Origin: Neobacillus ginsengisoli
GTDB taxonomy: Bacteria; Bacillota; Bacilli; Bacillales_B; DSM-18226
Reading direction: 5' to 3'
DNA: 64,000 bases
NCBI RefSeq assembly: GCF_030813055.1
Contig: NZ_JAUSTW010000003.1
Span: forward strand, 62,001 to 126,000
Position numbers and translations under genes: made by a program
Shown: positions 43,924-53,123 of the stretch, piece after piece
How the letters are laid out: every line of letters begins with the position of its first letter
How positions within the stretch are numbered: the stretch's first letter is position 1
The notes under the pieces: generated by a model
Databases searched by the model: none
Seen by the model: the letters and a program-made list of their open reading frames with translations, nothing else
What the model was told of the DNA's origin: nothing

Positions 43924-45102
43924 TTATAATGACACTTTCTTTATTTTCATATATGAATTTTCGTTATTTTTTTGTAGATTTTCAGATAACTTTTTTCTTT
44001 GCAATGGGAAATCGATTAGGTATTTAATCTTTTTATATAAATCTTCCTCATCAAAATCTACAATTAAACCATTAAACCCATCTTTTAATTGTTCACGAGC
44101 ACCAGTAAAGTTTGTAGTTATAATAGGCTTTTGTAAACATTTTGCCTCAGCTAAAGTAAGACAATATCCTTCATGCCTTGAGGTTTGAACATAAATATCT
44201 GCCTTAGCTATATAGGGATAAGGATTGGGTGTAGAACCTAGTAGAAAAAAGTTGTTTTTTATATCATAATCATTTATTAACATCTCATACTTTCTTCTAC
44301 TATTTCCTTCACCAATGCAATACCATCTAACTTCATAACCATTTTTAAGTAATTTAGATAAAACTTTAATAGCTAGATCCTGACCCTTTTCTTTTGAAAG
44401 TCTCCCCACAGTAACTATTTTGATACCTTGATATGTTTCGTCAAATATTATAGTTTCTTTGGACATCTTTTTTATCAAATTTGTTGGGACTAAATTCTTA
44501 AAAACCTCTGCTTTATTTTTTACAGTTGGTATTTCTTCAATCAATCGCTCTCTCGCCTCTTTTGAAACTACATAAATATTATTAAATTTTTTATACAGTT
44601 TTTCATATAACTTCTTATTAACATTATGTTTAGATATATCAAAATGCACCCAAGATATTTTTTTTGTTGCCTTTACTCTATTACCAATATAGTAATCAAT
44701 AATATCTGTTGGCCCTTGGTATGTAATAGCTACATCATACGTACTATTATTAAACGGGATACTTTTAAAAACATTCTTATAATAAAGGTATCTATTATTT
44801 AAATATTTAGAGAGAAAATAAGTAGATATAAAAAGTGGTATTTTAAAAAATTGTTTGTTTTTTATATAATCTTTAATTGTTTGTTGTGGCGGTTGTAAGA
44901 TTATCGCCTTCATAGTGCCGAACCATGAAGCTTCTTCAACTTTTACCCACTCTGGAATATATTCTAAAAAGTCACCCTTTTTTTCTAATAATAAAACAGT
45001 AATATCATATTTATTATTGGGTAACTCAGATAATAGGGATAGTAATGATTTTTCTACACCGCCAATGTTCATACTGCTAACCATAAATAGTACTTTTTTC
45101 AT
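43924..45102 (-). CDS. Family-4 glycosyltransferase (paralog 1)
   Basis: A 392-residue GT-B retaining glycosyltransferase. The N-terminal glycine motif is VSSMNIGGVEKSLLSLL, and the C-terminal donor site has VTVGRLSKEKGQDLAIKVL, VQTSRHEGYCLTLAEAKCL and the E-x7-E pair. It is one of four similar enzymes (with 45177, 46513 and 51864) that share the middle motif YDVAI.Y and SWVHFDI. The ATG at 45102 is preferred because GGGGGA precedes it. The sugar donor is unknown. Confidence 0.87.
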   Translation of the reverse strand: MKKVLFMVSSMNIGGVEKSLLSLLSELPNNKYDITVLLLEKKGDFLEYIPEWVKVEEASWFGTMKAIILQPPQQTIKDYIKNKQFFKIPLFISTYFLSKYLNNRYLYYKNVFKSIPFNNSTYDVAITYQGPTDIIDYYIGNRVKATKKISWVHFDISKHNVNKKLYEKLYKKFNNIYVVSKEARERLIEEIPTVKNKAEVFKNLVPTNLIKKMSKETIIFDETYQGIKIVTVGRLSKEKGQDLAIKVLSKLLKNGYEVRWYCIGEGNSRRKYEMLINDYDIKNNFFLLGSTPNPYPYIAKADIYVQTSRHEGYCLTLAEAKCLQKPIITTNFTGAREQLKDGFNGLIVDFDEEDLYKKIKYLIDFPLQRKKLSENLQKNNENSYMKIKKVSL

Positions 45103-45176
45103 TTTATCCCCCATTCTCCAAAATGTTTTGGTTACAAATGAAAGTAGGCCAAATTACTTTTATTCTCAATTTTCTT

Positions 45177-46373
45177 TTATATAGTAGAAACTAAATTAAA
45201 TAATTTATCAATTTCAGCCGATGTGTCTATTTCAAATTTTAATGAATTTTTTTCTAGTTTAATTTTAAATTTTTCATCATCAAGTAATTTTTTAATAGCT
45301 TTGTACATTTGATGTTCGTCAAAATTTACTATCAAACCTGTATGATTATGGATAATTTGTTCTCTTGCCCCAGTAAAATTTGTACAAATAATTGGCTTTT
45401 TAAAGCATTTTGCCTCAGATAACGTTATACAATACCCTTCATGTCGAGATGGTTGAACATATATATCACAATCTTTCATAAAAGGATATGGATTAGATTT
45501 CCCTCCTAAAAATATAAAGTCATTTCTTAAACCATTTACTTCTACTAATTTTTCATAATCCTTCCTTGCCTCTCCATCACCTATGCAATACCATCTAACG
45601 TTGTAACCATCTTTTTTTAAATTAGCTAAGACTGAGATAGTTAGATCTTGCCCCTTCTCATGAGCAAGACGTCCAACTGTAAGTATCCTAACTCCACTAA
45701 AATTATCTTTAAAACCTACTCCATCGTTTGCCATCCTTATAATTGAACTTGGTGATACTAGATTGAAAAAAGTATCAGTCTTTTCTTCTAGATTTGGTAA
45801 TAAATTTATTAGTTTTTCTTTGCCTTCCTTTGAAACTATAAAAATTTTATCGAATTTTTTATATATTTTAGATGCAAATCTACGATTAAACCCTATTTTG
45901 GTTATATCAAAATGGATCCATTGAATTTTCTTTTTAGCTTTAATTTTGTTTAAAACAAAATAGCTTATGAAGTCCATTGGACCTGCATAAGCTACTGCAA
46001 CATCATATTTAGTTTCAATAATCTGAAAATCTTTTAAAATGTATTTTATAAATATACTTCGTTCCCTCGTAACCTTCGATATTAAATATAGAAACATTAT
46101 TATAATTGCCTTTAACAATTTTCCTTCTCGAAGGAACTTTAAAACAGTCATGTGTGGTGGATGGTTTAAAATATTTTTAATCTTGTTATATTCCTGGAAA
46201 TTTTCAACACGTACATTTTCCGGGATATTATGTAAAAATCCCCCGTCATTTTCTAACATAAATATAGTAATTTCATATTCCTCTTTAGGTATTTTGGATA
46301 TCATGTTTAGCAATGCTTTTTCTGTACCACCTATATTCATATTAATTATCATAAAAATGATTTTTTTCTTCAC
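45177..46373 (-). CDS. Family-4 glycosyltransferase (paralog 2)
   Basis: A 398-residue GT-B glycosyltransferase, the closest relative of the one at 43924. Motifs are INMNIGGTEKALLNMI, YDVAVAYAGPMDFISY, WIHFDITKIG, LTVGRLAHEKGQDLTI and VQPSRHEGYCITLSEAKCF. It most likely arose by tandem duplication. It is separated from the next gene by 62 bases with no hairpin. Confidence 0.87.
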   Translation of the reverse strand: MKKKIIFMIINMNIGGTEKALLNMISKIPKEEYEITIFMLENDGGFLHNIPENVRVENFQEYNKIKNILNHPPHMTVLKFLREGKLLKAIIIMFLYLISKVTRERSIFIKYILKDFQIIETKYDVAVAYAGPMDFISYFVLNKIKAKKKIQWIHFDITKIGFNRRFASKIYKKFDKIFIVSKEGKEKLINLLPNLEEKTDTFFNLVSPSSIIRMANDGVGFKDNFSGVRILTVGRLAHEKGQDLTISVLANLKKDGYNVRWYCIGDGEARKDYEKLVEVNGLRNDFIFLGGKSNPYPFMKDCDIYVQPSRHEGYCITLSEAKCFKKPIICTNFTGAREQIIHNHTGLIVNFDEHQMYKAIKKLLDDEKFKIKLEKNSLKFEIDTSAEIDKLFNLVSTI

Positions 46374-46512
46374 ACTAGTATTACACCTCTTTTACTTAAC
46401 ATATATAATTAATCAAAGATATTGTAGAATGAAAATTTAATTAATTTAATTTATATAAATGAGATTATTTCAATAGGCTTTGATTAATTAATTACTCCCT
46501 TAAATTATAACT

Positions 46513-47700
46513 TTATCCGTTTTCAACTAATTTATAGAATTTTTCGATCTGATCTACAGAACTATAAGGTTTTTCATTTTCTAGTTCAAAAAGTATTTTT
46601 TGTTTAAACTTGGTATCATCTATATATTTTGTGATGCCATTGTAAATACTTTCAACTGTATTTTCTACTATTAAACCATCGACATTATTTCGAATAATTT
46701 CTTTTGCAGTTGAGAAATTAGTGCAAACAATAGGTTTTTTTAATATCTTTGCCTCACAAACAGTTAGACCGAAGCCCTCTCTGATTGATGTTTGTACATA
46801 TATATCGCAATTTCCCATATAAACATAAGGATTTATTTTTTTTCCAAGTAAAATAAAATAATCACTAAGCCCATATTGATTTATTAAATCCTGAAGTTTT
46901 GATCTTTCAGAACCCTCTCCTACTACAAACCATTTAAAATTGTATCCGTTATTTTTCAATAATTTAGCAACCTTTATTGCTAAATCATATGATTTTTCAG
47001 GAACTAATCTTCCAACAGTTAAAATCTTTACCTTATTTGTGTAATCATCAAATACCTTTTTTTCCTTGGCCTTTTGATAAATAACTTTAGGATCAATAAT
47101 ATCAAAGATAATATCAACCTTATTTTTATAATCTGTACTAATTTGAGCCACTGACTTTTTAATATACTCAGAAACTGCTATTATTTTATCAATACTTTTA
47201 TAAGATTCATTATCAATTTTTTTATTAAAAGTAGTATTTATATAGTCGTTATTAATCCAAGCAAATTTCTTTGATGCAATTACTTTATTAGCTACAAAAT
47301 AGGTTGGCATTCCCTGACTATAAGCTATAGCTACATCATATTCTTGCTCTATTGGTTTTAAATGCTTTTTTATACTTCTAAAAACCACTTGCTCGCTATT
47401 TAGACTATTACTTTTAATTTTGTTTACTCTTAAATTTAATGAGGTTAATATCCTTCTTACAATGAATCTTAAGTTTTTACCGTTAGAAAATTTAACTCCA
47501 GACAAAAACGAAAAATAATCTGGTATTGGTAAAATATTCACAGATTCAGGGATGAATTTCTCTAAATCACAACCTTGTTTGAAAAATAATAAATCAACTT
47601 CATACTTAGTAAAATCGAGTAAATTCAATAATGAAACTAAACTTTTTTCAGCACCGCCCATTGAAAGCGAATCTATTACAAAAAGTAATTTTTTTTTCAT
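46513..47700 (-). CDS. Family-4 glycosyltransferase (paralog 3)
   Basis: A 395-residue GT-B glycosyltransferase of the same group: IDSLSMGGAEKSLVSLL, YDVAIAYSQGMPTYF, WINNDYI, LTVGRLVPEKSYDLAI, VQTSIREGFGLTVCEAKIL. It is more diverged than paralogs 1 and 2. It directly follows the sinR-like gene (56 bases) in the direction of transcription. Confidence 0.87.
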   Translation of the reverse strand: MKKKLLFVIDSLSMGGAEKSLVSLLNLLDFTKYEVDLLFFKQGCDLEKFIPESVNILPIPDYFSFLSGVKFSNGKNLRFIVRRILTSLNLRVNKIKSNSLNSEQVVFRSIKKHLKPIEQEYDVAIAYSQGMPTYFVANKVIASKKFAWINNDYINTTFNKKIDNESYKSIDKIIAVSEYIKKSVAQISTDYKNKVDIIFDIIDPKVIYQKAKEKKVFDDYTNKVKILTVGRLVPEKSYDLAIKVAKLLKNNGYNFKWFVVGEGSERSKLQDLINQYGLSDYFILLGKKINPYVYMGNCDIYVQTSIREGFGLTVCEAKILKKPIVCTNFSTAKEIIRNNVDGLIVENTVESIYNGITKYIDDTKFKQKILFELENEKPYSSVDQIEKFYKLVENG

Positions 47701-47756
47701 AAATACTCCTGATTTCTTTTATATTCGATTGAAAAAGGGAGATTACTTTTTATTTT

Positions 47757-48107
47757 CTATTTTTTTGCTCCCATATTTTGATTCTGCCACTTAATAAACT
47801 CAATTAATGTCTTATATTCTTGTAATTGTTCTTTTTCAATCCCTGATTCTTTTAATTCATGTACTAAATCAATCCATTCTTTATCTGGTACTTGATGATT
47901 TTCAACATTAGTTTCTGATTTCAGTAATATTTCTAAATCAACATTTAATACGAGTGAGATCTTTTTCATAACTTGAATAGAAGGATTCTGATTAAGGTTT
48001 CGCTCAATATTACTTAAATACGATTTTGATATTCCTGCTTTTTCTGCAAGCTCGGATAATGTTAACCCCTTTTTCTTGCGAATTTCATAGATATTTTTTC
48101 CTATCAT
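47757..48107 (-). CDS. sinR: SinR-like repressor encoded inside the exopolysaccharide operon
   Basis: A 116-residue regulator. The N-terminal Xre-type helix-turn-helix, LSELAEKAGISKSYLSNIER followed by NPSIQVMKKIS, is very close to that of Bacillus subtilis SinR. The C-terminus PDKEWIDLVHELKESGIEKE, ending in FIKWQNQN, matches the SinR multimer/SinI-binding helices. SinR represses biofilm matrix operons by binding GTTCTYT sites. Here the gene is within the exopolysaccharide locus, so the repressor would limit its own operon. No sinI gene was found beside it. It is shorter than SlrR (152 residues). The ATG at 48107 has GAGGT at a good distance; a GTG two codons earlier is too close. Confidence 0.85.
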   Translation of the reverse strand: MIGKNIYEIRKKKGLTLSELAEKAGISKSYLSNIERNLNQNPSIQVMKKISLVLNVDLEILLKSETNVENHQVPDKEWIDLVHELKESGIEKEQLQEYKTLIEFIKWQNQNMGAKK

Positions 48108-48129
48108 TAACACATACCTCGTTTAATTC

Positions 48130-49323
48130 TTATATTTTTTGGTTTTTGAACACATCTCTTTCAATCCTTTTTCTTATTGTTTCTTTCATACAATGAATGA
48201 CCCTCATTTGGTCTTCTTCAGTCATATTAGAACCGGAGGGTAAGCAAATCCCGTTTTCAAATAAATGTTCAGAAATACTCTCATTTTCACTATGCGGATA
48301 ATAACGAACTCCTTTAAAAAGAGGCTGTAAATGCAGTGGTTTCCATACTGGCCGAGCTTCAATATTTTCCTCTATTAATATATTTAACAAGTCTTTAACC
48401 AAGACCCCCGATTCTTCTTCATTAATGGTAAGAGCAGTCAGCCACCGATTTGATTGTGTGCTGGCTAATTCAGGCATGAAGGAGATACCCGGTAAATAAG
48501 CTAACTCCTGAAAATACCGGTTGAATATGGCTCTTCTAGCTTTCACCCTATCACCTAAAACCTCTAATTGCGCTCTTCCAATACCCGCCAATACATTGCT
48601 CATTCGATAATTAAACCCTATAGTACTATGCTGGTAATGTGGTGCGGGATCCCTGGCTTGAGTCGCTAAAAATCGAGCTTTTCTTAACGACTCAACATCA
48701 TTTGAAATAAGCATACCACCGCTTGATGTGGTAATAATTTTGTTCCCATTAAATGAATAAATTCCAAACTTCCCAAATGTACCACTTGCTTTCCCTTTGT
48801 ACGTAGAACCAAGGGATTCCGCGGCATCTTCAATAATCGGAACATGATAATGATTACAAATGGCAAGAATTTCATCCATCTTTGCACTCTGTCCATACAA
48901 ATTAACCACAATAACTGCTTTTGGCAGATTTCCTTCATAAGAAGCCTCTTCAAATGCTCGTTCTAGTGCCTGTGGAGACATATTCCATGTATATGGCTCA
49001 GAATCGATAAAGACTGGCTCAGCTCCCAGATAAATGATGGGATTGGCACTTGCTACAAAGGTTAAGCTGGAACAAAATACTTTATCTCCATGTTTTACAT
49101 CTAATAAAGAAAGAGCCAAATGAATCGCTGCAGTTCCGGAACTAACTGCCGCCGCTTCATTGGCTCCTACATAATTGGCTATCTCTTTTTCAAATGCATC
49201 AACATTGGGACCTAATGGGGCAATCCAATTCGTTTCAAATGCTTCATTAATATAGTTGATTTCATTTCCACTCATATGTGGTGATGAGAGGAAAATCCTT
49301 TTTTTATACGTTGTATTGAGCAA
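48130..49323 (-). CDS. epsN: Pyridoxal-phosphate sugar aminotransferase EpsN
   Basis: A 397-residue DegT/DnrJ/EryC1-family aminotransferase that closely follows B. subtilis EpsN: SSPHMSGNEINYI, NWIAPLGPNVDAFE, AVSSGTAAIHLALSLL, the cofactor-binding DAAESLGSTY, and the lysine in SFNGNKIITTSSGGM. With EpsC (4,6-dehydratase) and EpsM (acetyltransferase) it makes UDP-N,N'-diacetylbacillosamine or a related diamino sugar, the probable first sugar of the repeat. The TTG at 49323 has GGGGGAG 6 bases upstream, better than the in-frame ATG at 49344 within epsM. It overlaps epsM. Confidence 0.92.
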   Translation of the reverse strand: MLNTTYKKRIFLSSPHMSGNEINYINEAFETNWIAPLGPNVDAFEKEIANYVGANEAAAVSSGTAAIHLALSLLDVKHGDKVFCSSLTFVASANPIIYLGAEPVFIDSEPYTWNMSPQALERAFEEASYEGNLPKAVIVVNLYGQSAKMDEILAICNHYHVPIIEDAAESLGSTYKGKASGTFGKFGIYSFNGNKIITTSSGGMLISNDVESLRKARFLATQARDPAPHYQHSTIGFNYRMSNVLAGIGRAQLEVLGDRVKARRAIFNRYFQELAYLPGISFMPELASTQSNRWLTALTINEEESGVLVKDLLNILIEENIEARPVWKPLHLQPLFKGVRYYPHSENESISEHLFENGICLPSGSNMTEEDQMRVIHCMKETIRKRIERDVFKNQKI

Positions 49324-49969
49324 TATATTCTCCCCCACCCTCATTTACTTTAAAAATCTTAGCAGGAACACCAACAGCCATACAAAAGGAAGGAATATGA
49401 TTGATTACAGTTGCTCCCGCTCCGATTATTGACCATTCACCAATCTTAATATTGGGAATAATTGTAGCTCCCGCCCCAATAAAGGCACCATTCTCCAAAT
49501 GAACAGCACCTGTTAGTGTTGCGCTTGGGCACACATGAACATAATTACCAGCTTTACAATCATGCTCAATTACTGATCCTGTATTAATAATAGAATGAAG
49601 GCCGATTTCAGTATCTGCGTTTATCACCGTATACGGCATAACAACCGTACCTTTCCCTATCCTTGCACTTGGGCTGATTTCAGCAGAATTGTGAATTAGA
49701 GTTACATAATACTCATCAGGAATCTTAAGTCTTTGAGCAATTAATTCCCGTACTTTATTATCTCCTATAGCAATTACAAATTTTATGTCTTTAATATACT
49801 CAATCATTCTTTTAGCAGACTTAATTGGACCACAAAACGCATTTTCTATTAAACTTACCTGTTCGTATTTATCATCTAAAAACCCTACTATTTCGTTTTT
49901 TTCATCTGATAAAATCATATCGCATATCACCTTACTGTGACCTCCGCGACCTATAACAGCAATTTTCAT
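49304..49969 (-). CDS. epsM: Sugar N-acetyltransferase EpsM
   Basis: A 221-residue PglD-type acyltransferase. The N-terminal part binds the UDP-sugar ([17 protein letters not shown]), and the C-terminal left-handed beta-helix has hexapeptide repeats such as [27 protein letters not shown] and [13 protein letters not shown]. The catalytic histidine is probably in VIEHDCKAG. It acetylates the 4-amino sugar produced by EpsN. Start and stop overlap by ATGA with epsL, so translation is coupled. Confidence 0.92.
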   Translation of the reverse strand: MKIAVIGRGGHSKVICDMILSDEKNEIVGFLDDKYEQVSLIENAFCGPIKSAKRMIEYIKDIKFVIAIGDNKVRELIAQRLKIPDEYYVTLIHNSAEISPSARIGKGTVVMPYTVINADTEIGLHSIINTGSVIEHDCKAGNYVHVCPSATLTGAVHLENGAFIGAGATIIPNIKIGEWSIIGAGATVINHIPSFCMAVGVPAKIFKVNEGGGEYIAQYNV

Positions 49970-50580
49970 CCATGGCCCCCTCCTACAGAAGATTTAGAGC
50001 CTGTAAAATGTTCCATTGTAACGTTGCCTGGCTGGCTTATTCCATCAGATTTCAAAACTTTGTATACCGTAAGAAATAAAATTTTAGTATCAAGTAAAAA
50101 GGAGTGATTCTTTACGTACCAGGTATCCAATTTAAATTTTTCTTCCCACGTAATCGCATTCCGTCCATTGACTTGGGCCCAACCTGTTATACCGGGTCTT
50201 ACGTTATGACGCATGGCTTGTTCTTTCGTATAAAGTGGGAGATACTCCATAAGTAACGGTCTGGGTCCGACCAGACTAATATCACCTTTTATCACATTAA
50301 CTAATTGTGGATATTCATCTAAGCTATATTTCCTTAAAAATTTACCAAATGGTGTCAACCTTTTAAAGTCAGGCAATAATTTACCATTTTTATCTTTTTC
50401 ATCTGTCATGGTTCGTAACTTATAAAGGTAAAAAGGCTTTCCATATAACCCGGGTCGCTGCTGTTTGAATATAATTGGTGATCCTAGCTTTATCCAAACC
50501 ATCAGGCCCAAGATGAAAAAGATTAGGAAAAGACTTACAAACAAAACCAATGAAAACAAGAAATCAAACAACCGCTTCAT
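49966..50580 (-). CDS. epsL: Undecaprenyl-phosphate sugar phosphotransferase EpsL
   Basis: A 204-residue initiating phosphoglycosyltransferase of the monotopic type. After an N-terminal membrane segment (about residues 5-32) come [21 protein letters not shown], here residues about 42-62, [12 protein letters not shown] with the DE pair, and VGPRPLL. It moves a sugar-1-phosphate from the UDP-sugar to undecaprenyl phosphate and starts the repeat unit. The ATG at 50580 has AGGGGA upstream; an in-frame ATG at 50607 has none. It lies between a 46-codon gene and epsM. Confidence 0.92.
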   Translation of the reverse strand: MKRLFDFLFSLVLFVSLFLIFFILGLMVWIKLGSPIIFKQQRPGLYGKPFYLYKLRTMTDEKDKNGKLLPDFKRLTPFGKFLRKYSLDEYPQLVNVIKGDISLVGPRPLLMEYLPLYTKEQAMRHNVRPGITGWAQVNGRNAITWEEKFKLDTWYVKNHSFLLDTKILFLTVYKVLKSDGISQPGNVTMEHFTGSKSSVGGGHG

Positions 50581-50608
50581 AACTAGCCATCCCCTGAAAA
50601 AATTCATA

Positions 50609-50749
50609 TTACTTATTTGATAATACCTGCTGTTTTATTTCTTCTATTAATTCTGTTACATTAATACTTTCATTTTCTTGACCCCTCAAATAGGTGCTAA
50701 TTAAAATCTCTTGAAATTTCTGAGGAGTTAGCGTTTCTGATATTTTCAT
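50609..50749 (-). CDS. 46-residue protein between galE and epsL, unknown
   Basis: A short gene with ATG at 50749 and a GAGGAT ribosome binding site 6 bases upstream, ending in TAA. The product begins [12 protein letters not shown] and continues as a charged, mostly helical peptide ([10 protein letters not shown] near its end). No membrane helix or known domain is recognised. It follows directly after the terminator that overlaps the end of galE and precedes epsL by 28 bases. Its size equals that of the small gene before epsC, though the sequences do not align clearly. A small regulator or adaptor of the polysaccharide enzymes is a guess. Confidence 0.6.
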   Translation of the reverse strand: MKISETLTPQKFQEILISTYLRGQENESINVTELIEEIKQQVLSNK

Positions 50750-50767
50750 ATTTCTATCCTCACTTTA

Positions 50768-51841
50768 TTAACTTTTAATAAAAAAGTCCTCACTTTTAGA
50801 CATGTGAGGACTTTGAAAAACTTCTATTTTATTATCATATCCATTTGGATTATTAACCTGCCACCGCCAAGAATCCTTACACATTTCGTTAATATTCTTC
50901 ACGGCTGCCCATTTAAGCTCTTGCTTTGCTTTTACTGGATCCGCATAACAAACAGCTGCATCACCAGGCCTGGCTTCAACAATTTTATATGGCACCTTTT
51001 TACCTGAAGCCTTTTCAAAAGCCGATACCATTTCCAATACGCTGTAACCTTTTCCTGTACCAAGGTTATATGCTTCAACACCAGTTGAATTTGAAACCTT
51101 TTGAAGTGCTTTCAAATGTCCTGCGGCCAAGTCCACTACATGAATATAATCTCGGACGCCTGATCCGTCTTTGGTCGGATATTGATTTCCAAAAACATTG
51201 AGCTCCTCCAATTTCCCTACAGCAACTTGTGTTATGTATGGCATTAGATTATTGGGAATGCCATTTGGATCTTCTCCAATAAGACCGCTATCATGGGCAC
51301 CTATGGGATTAAAATATCTCAAAAGTGCAACACTCCAGCTATTATCTGATACGTAAAGATCATGTAAAATCTCTTCAATCATAAGCTTGGTCCGTCCATA
51401 AGGATTTAATGCTTCTAAAGGAAAATCCTCAGATATCGGAAATTTTCCCGGCATACCATAAACAGTTGCTGATGAACTGAAGACTAGTTTTTTCACATTA
51501 TATTTTTTCATCGTCTCACAAAGGACAAGTGTGCCCGTAATATTGTTATGATAGTATCGAAGAGGAAGATAGACTGATTCTCCAACTGCCTTAAGACCCG
51601 CAAAATGAATGACAGCTTCAATAGCATTTTCTAAAAAAATTTCATTTACTTTTTTCTCATCCAGCAAATCAATATTATAGGATTTAAAAGACTGACCTGT
51701 AATTTCACTTATTCTTTTGATTGCTTCAGGCTTGCTATTGATGAAATTGTCTAAAACTACAATCTCATAACCAGCATTCAACAATTCAACGCAGGTATGG
51801 CTACCGATATAGCCTGCTCCACCTGTGACAAGTATTGCCAT
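50768..51841 (-). CDS. galE: UDP-glucose 4-epimerase
   Basis: A 357-residue short-chain dehydrogenase-type epimerase. NAD binding is by [17 protein letters not shown], the catalytic serine region is FSSSATVYG, and the catalytic YxxxK is in [11 protein letters not shown]. It provides UDP-galactose (or UDP-GalNAc) for the glycosyltransferases of the locus. It is about 20-30 residues longer than the usual 330-338. The extra C-terminus ([11 protein letters not shown]) is encoded by the terminator hairpin. Confidence 0.93.
   Translation of the reverse strand: MAILVTGGAGYIGSHTCVELLNAGYEIVVLDNFINSKPEAIKRISEITGQSFKSYNIDLLDEKKVNEIFLENAIEAVIHFAGLKAVGESVYLPLRYYHNNITGTLVLCETMKKYNVKKLVFSSSATVYGMPGKFPISEDFPLEALNPYGRTKLMIEEILHDLYVSDNSWSVALLRYFNPIGAHDSGLIGEDPNGIPNNLMPYITQVAVGKLEELNVFGNQYPTKDGSGVRDYIHVVDLAAGHLKALQKVSNSTGVEAYNLGTGKGYSVLEMVSAFEKASGKKVPYKIVEARPGDAAVCYADPVKAKQELKWAAVKNINEMCKDSWRWQVNNPNGYDNKIEVFQSPHMSKSEDFFIKS
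50783..50814 (-). terminator. Intrinsic terminator within the 3' end of galE
   Basis: On the minus strand AAAGTCCTCAC-ATGTCTAAAA-GTGAGGACTTTTTT: an 11-bp perfect stem and a T run, formed from the last codons of galE. It would cut transcription before epsL unless RNA polymerase is antiterminated. Confidence 0.85.
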
Positions 51842-51863
51842 TACTTTATTCCCCCTTTAATGA

Positions 51864-53063
51864 TTATGACTCAATTAAGCTATATAATTTTTCAATTTCA
51901 TTCTCGTTTCCATAATCCATTGATCTCACGTTTGTTATGAGTTCATTTTTTAGTTCACCGTTTTCAATTATTTTTCGAACTCCTTTAACAATTCCCTCTA
52001 CATCCTGAGATGTAATTAAAGCATCAATCCCATCTCTGGCCTGGCTGTTCGCAGTTGGGAAATTGGTGATAACAACCGGTTTGCCTAAAATTTGCGCTTC
52101 TCTAATTGTTACAGCCTTTCCCTCGTACCTTGATGGCTGTACATAAATATCACATTCTTTGATATATGGATAAGGATTTGTCTTTTTTCCCAGTAAGAAG
52201 AAACGGTCTTTTAATTCTAATTGATGAATTAGATTTCTTAATTCATCTTCAAGTGGCCCATATCCAACAACATACCATTCGACATCAAATCCTTCCTTTA
52301 AAAGTTCTTTACATGCCCTTATTGCATTATCAATTCCTTTTGCATGTGAAAGGCGGCCAACTGTTAATAATATTGTTTTATCCTGATCCTTTTTCATTTC
52401 AATCGGGATTCCATTATTTGCTTGTTTTCTAACGAAATCAGGTGAAAGAATGTTTTCAATCACCATTGTTTTTTGTTTAAAGTCTGGAAGAATCGTAAGA
52501 AAGGTGTTTGAACATTCTTCTGAAACAGCAACTATTTTATCTAATTTCCCCCACATCTTCACTTCCACTTTTTTGTTAAGATAAATATTGGAGTAATCCG
52601 TGTGAATCCAGCCAATCTTCATTTTTGCTTTTACTTTCTCTCCAATAAAATGATGTGGCCATAGAAAACCTATGGCCACATCATATTCTTTATTTAATTT
52701 AGGGAGAAAACGATTAGACATCTCCCAGCCATATTGAATGACCAAATACCCCGGTTCCTCAACCTTTTTAATTTTCCCGTGAAGGGAGCCCATATATTTT
52801 GCCATGGTTCTTGAAATTGCTAATGGATAAAACCCTTCTTTTGCAATCTGTCCAATGGGCATTCTAAACGTTGTATATGGAGGCAGTTCTGGTAGTAAAT
52901 TTGGACCTGGTGGCAATAAAGGAAGGAATTCCCCTTCATGTTTAAATAACAATAGATCTACGTCGTATCTACTGTAATCAATATGACTTAGTAAACCAAT
53001 GAGACTTCTTTCGACACCACCGATTGCTAAATCGAAAGAGGTGATTAAAATTTTCTTTTTCAT
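51864..53063 (-). CDS. Family-4 glycosyltransferase (paralog 4)
   Basis: A 399-residue GT-B enzyme of the same group as those at 43924-47700: FDLAIGGVERSLIGLL, YDVAIGFLWPHHFIGEK, WIHTDYSNIYLN, LTVGRLSHAKGIDNAI, VQPSRYEGKAVTIREAQIL. It is separated from the other three by galE, epsLMN and sinR-like, so it may be the source or a cousin of the tandem set. The ATG follows AGAGGG. An intrinsic terminator lies just upstream (53092-53120). Confidence 0.87.
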   Translation of the reverse strand: MKKKILITSFDLAIGGVERSLIGLLSHIDYSRYDVDLLLFKHEGEFLPLLPPGPNLLPELPPYTTFRMPIGQIAKEGFYPLAISRTMAKYMGSLHGKIKKVEEPGYLVIQYGWEMSNRFLPKLNKEYDVAIGFLWPHHFIGEKVKAKMKIGWIHTDYSNIYLNKKVEVKMWGKLDKIVAVSEECSNTFLTILPDFKQKTMVIENILSPDFVRKQANNGIPIEMKKDQDKTILLTVGRLSHAKGIDNAIRACKELLKEGFDVEWYVVGYGPLEDELRNLIHQLELKDRFFLLGKKTNPYPYIKECDIYVQPSRYEGKAVTIREAQILGKPVVITNFPTANSQARDGIDALITSQDVEGIVKGVRKIIENGELKNELITNVRSMDYGNENEIEKLYSLIES

Positions 53064-53091
53064 TAGGTAATACCCTCTCTGAAATTATAAT

Positions 53092-53120
53092 AAAAAAGTT
53101 GCCATTTAAACGGCAACTTT
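53092..53120 (-). terminator. Intrinsic terminator inside the exopolysaccharide operon
   Basis: On the minus strand AAAGTTGCC-8 bases-GGCAACTTT continues into a T run (TTTTTT). It lies between two glycosyltransferase genes of the same direction. Confidence 0.85.
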
Positions 53121-53123
53121 CCA

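Noticed and set aside
43924..47700. Tandem repeat array or CRISPR-like structure
   Set aside because: The similarity is at protein level between duplicated glycosyltransferases; there are no short regular repeats with spacers.
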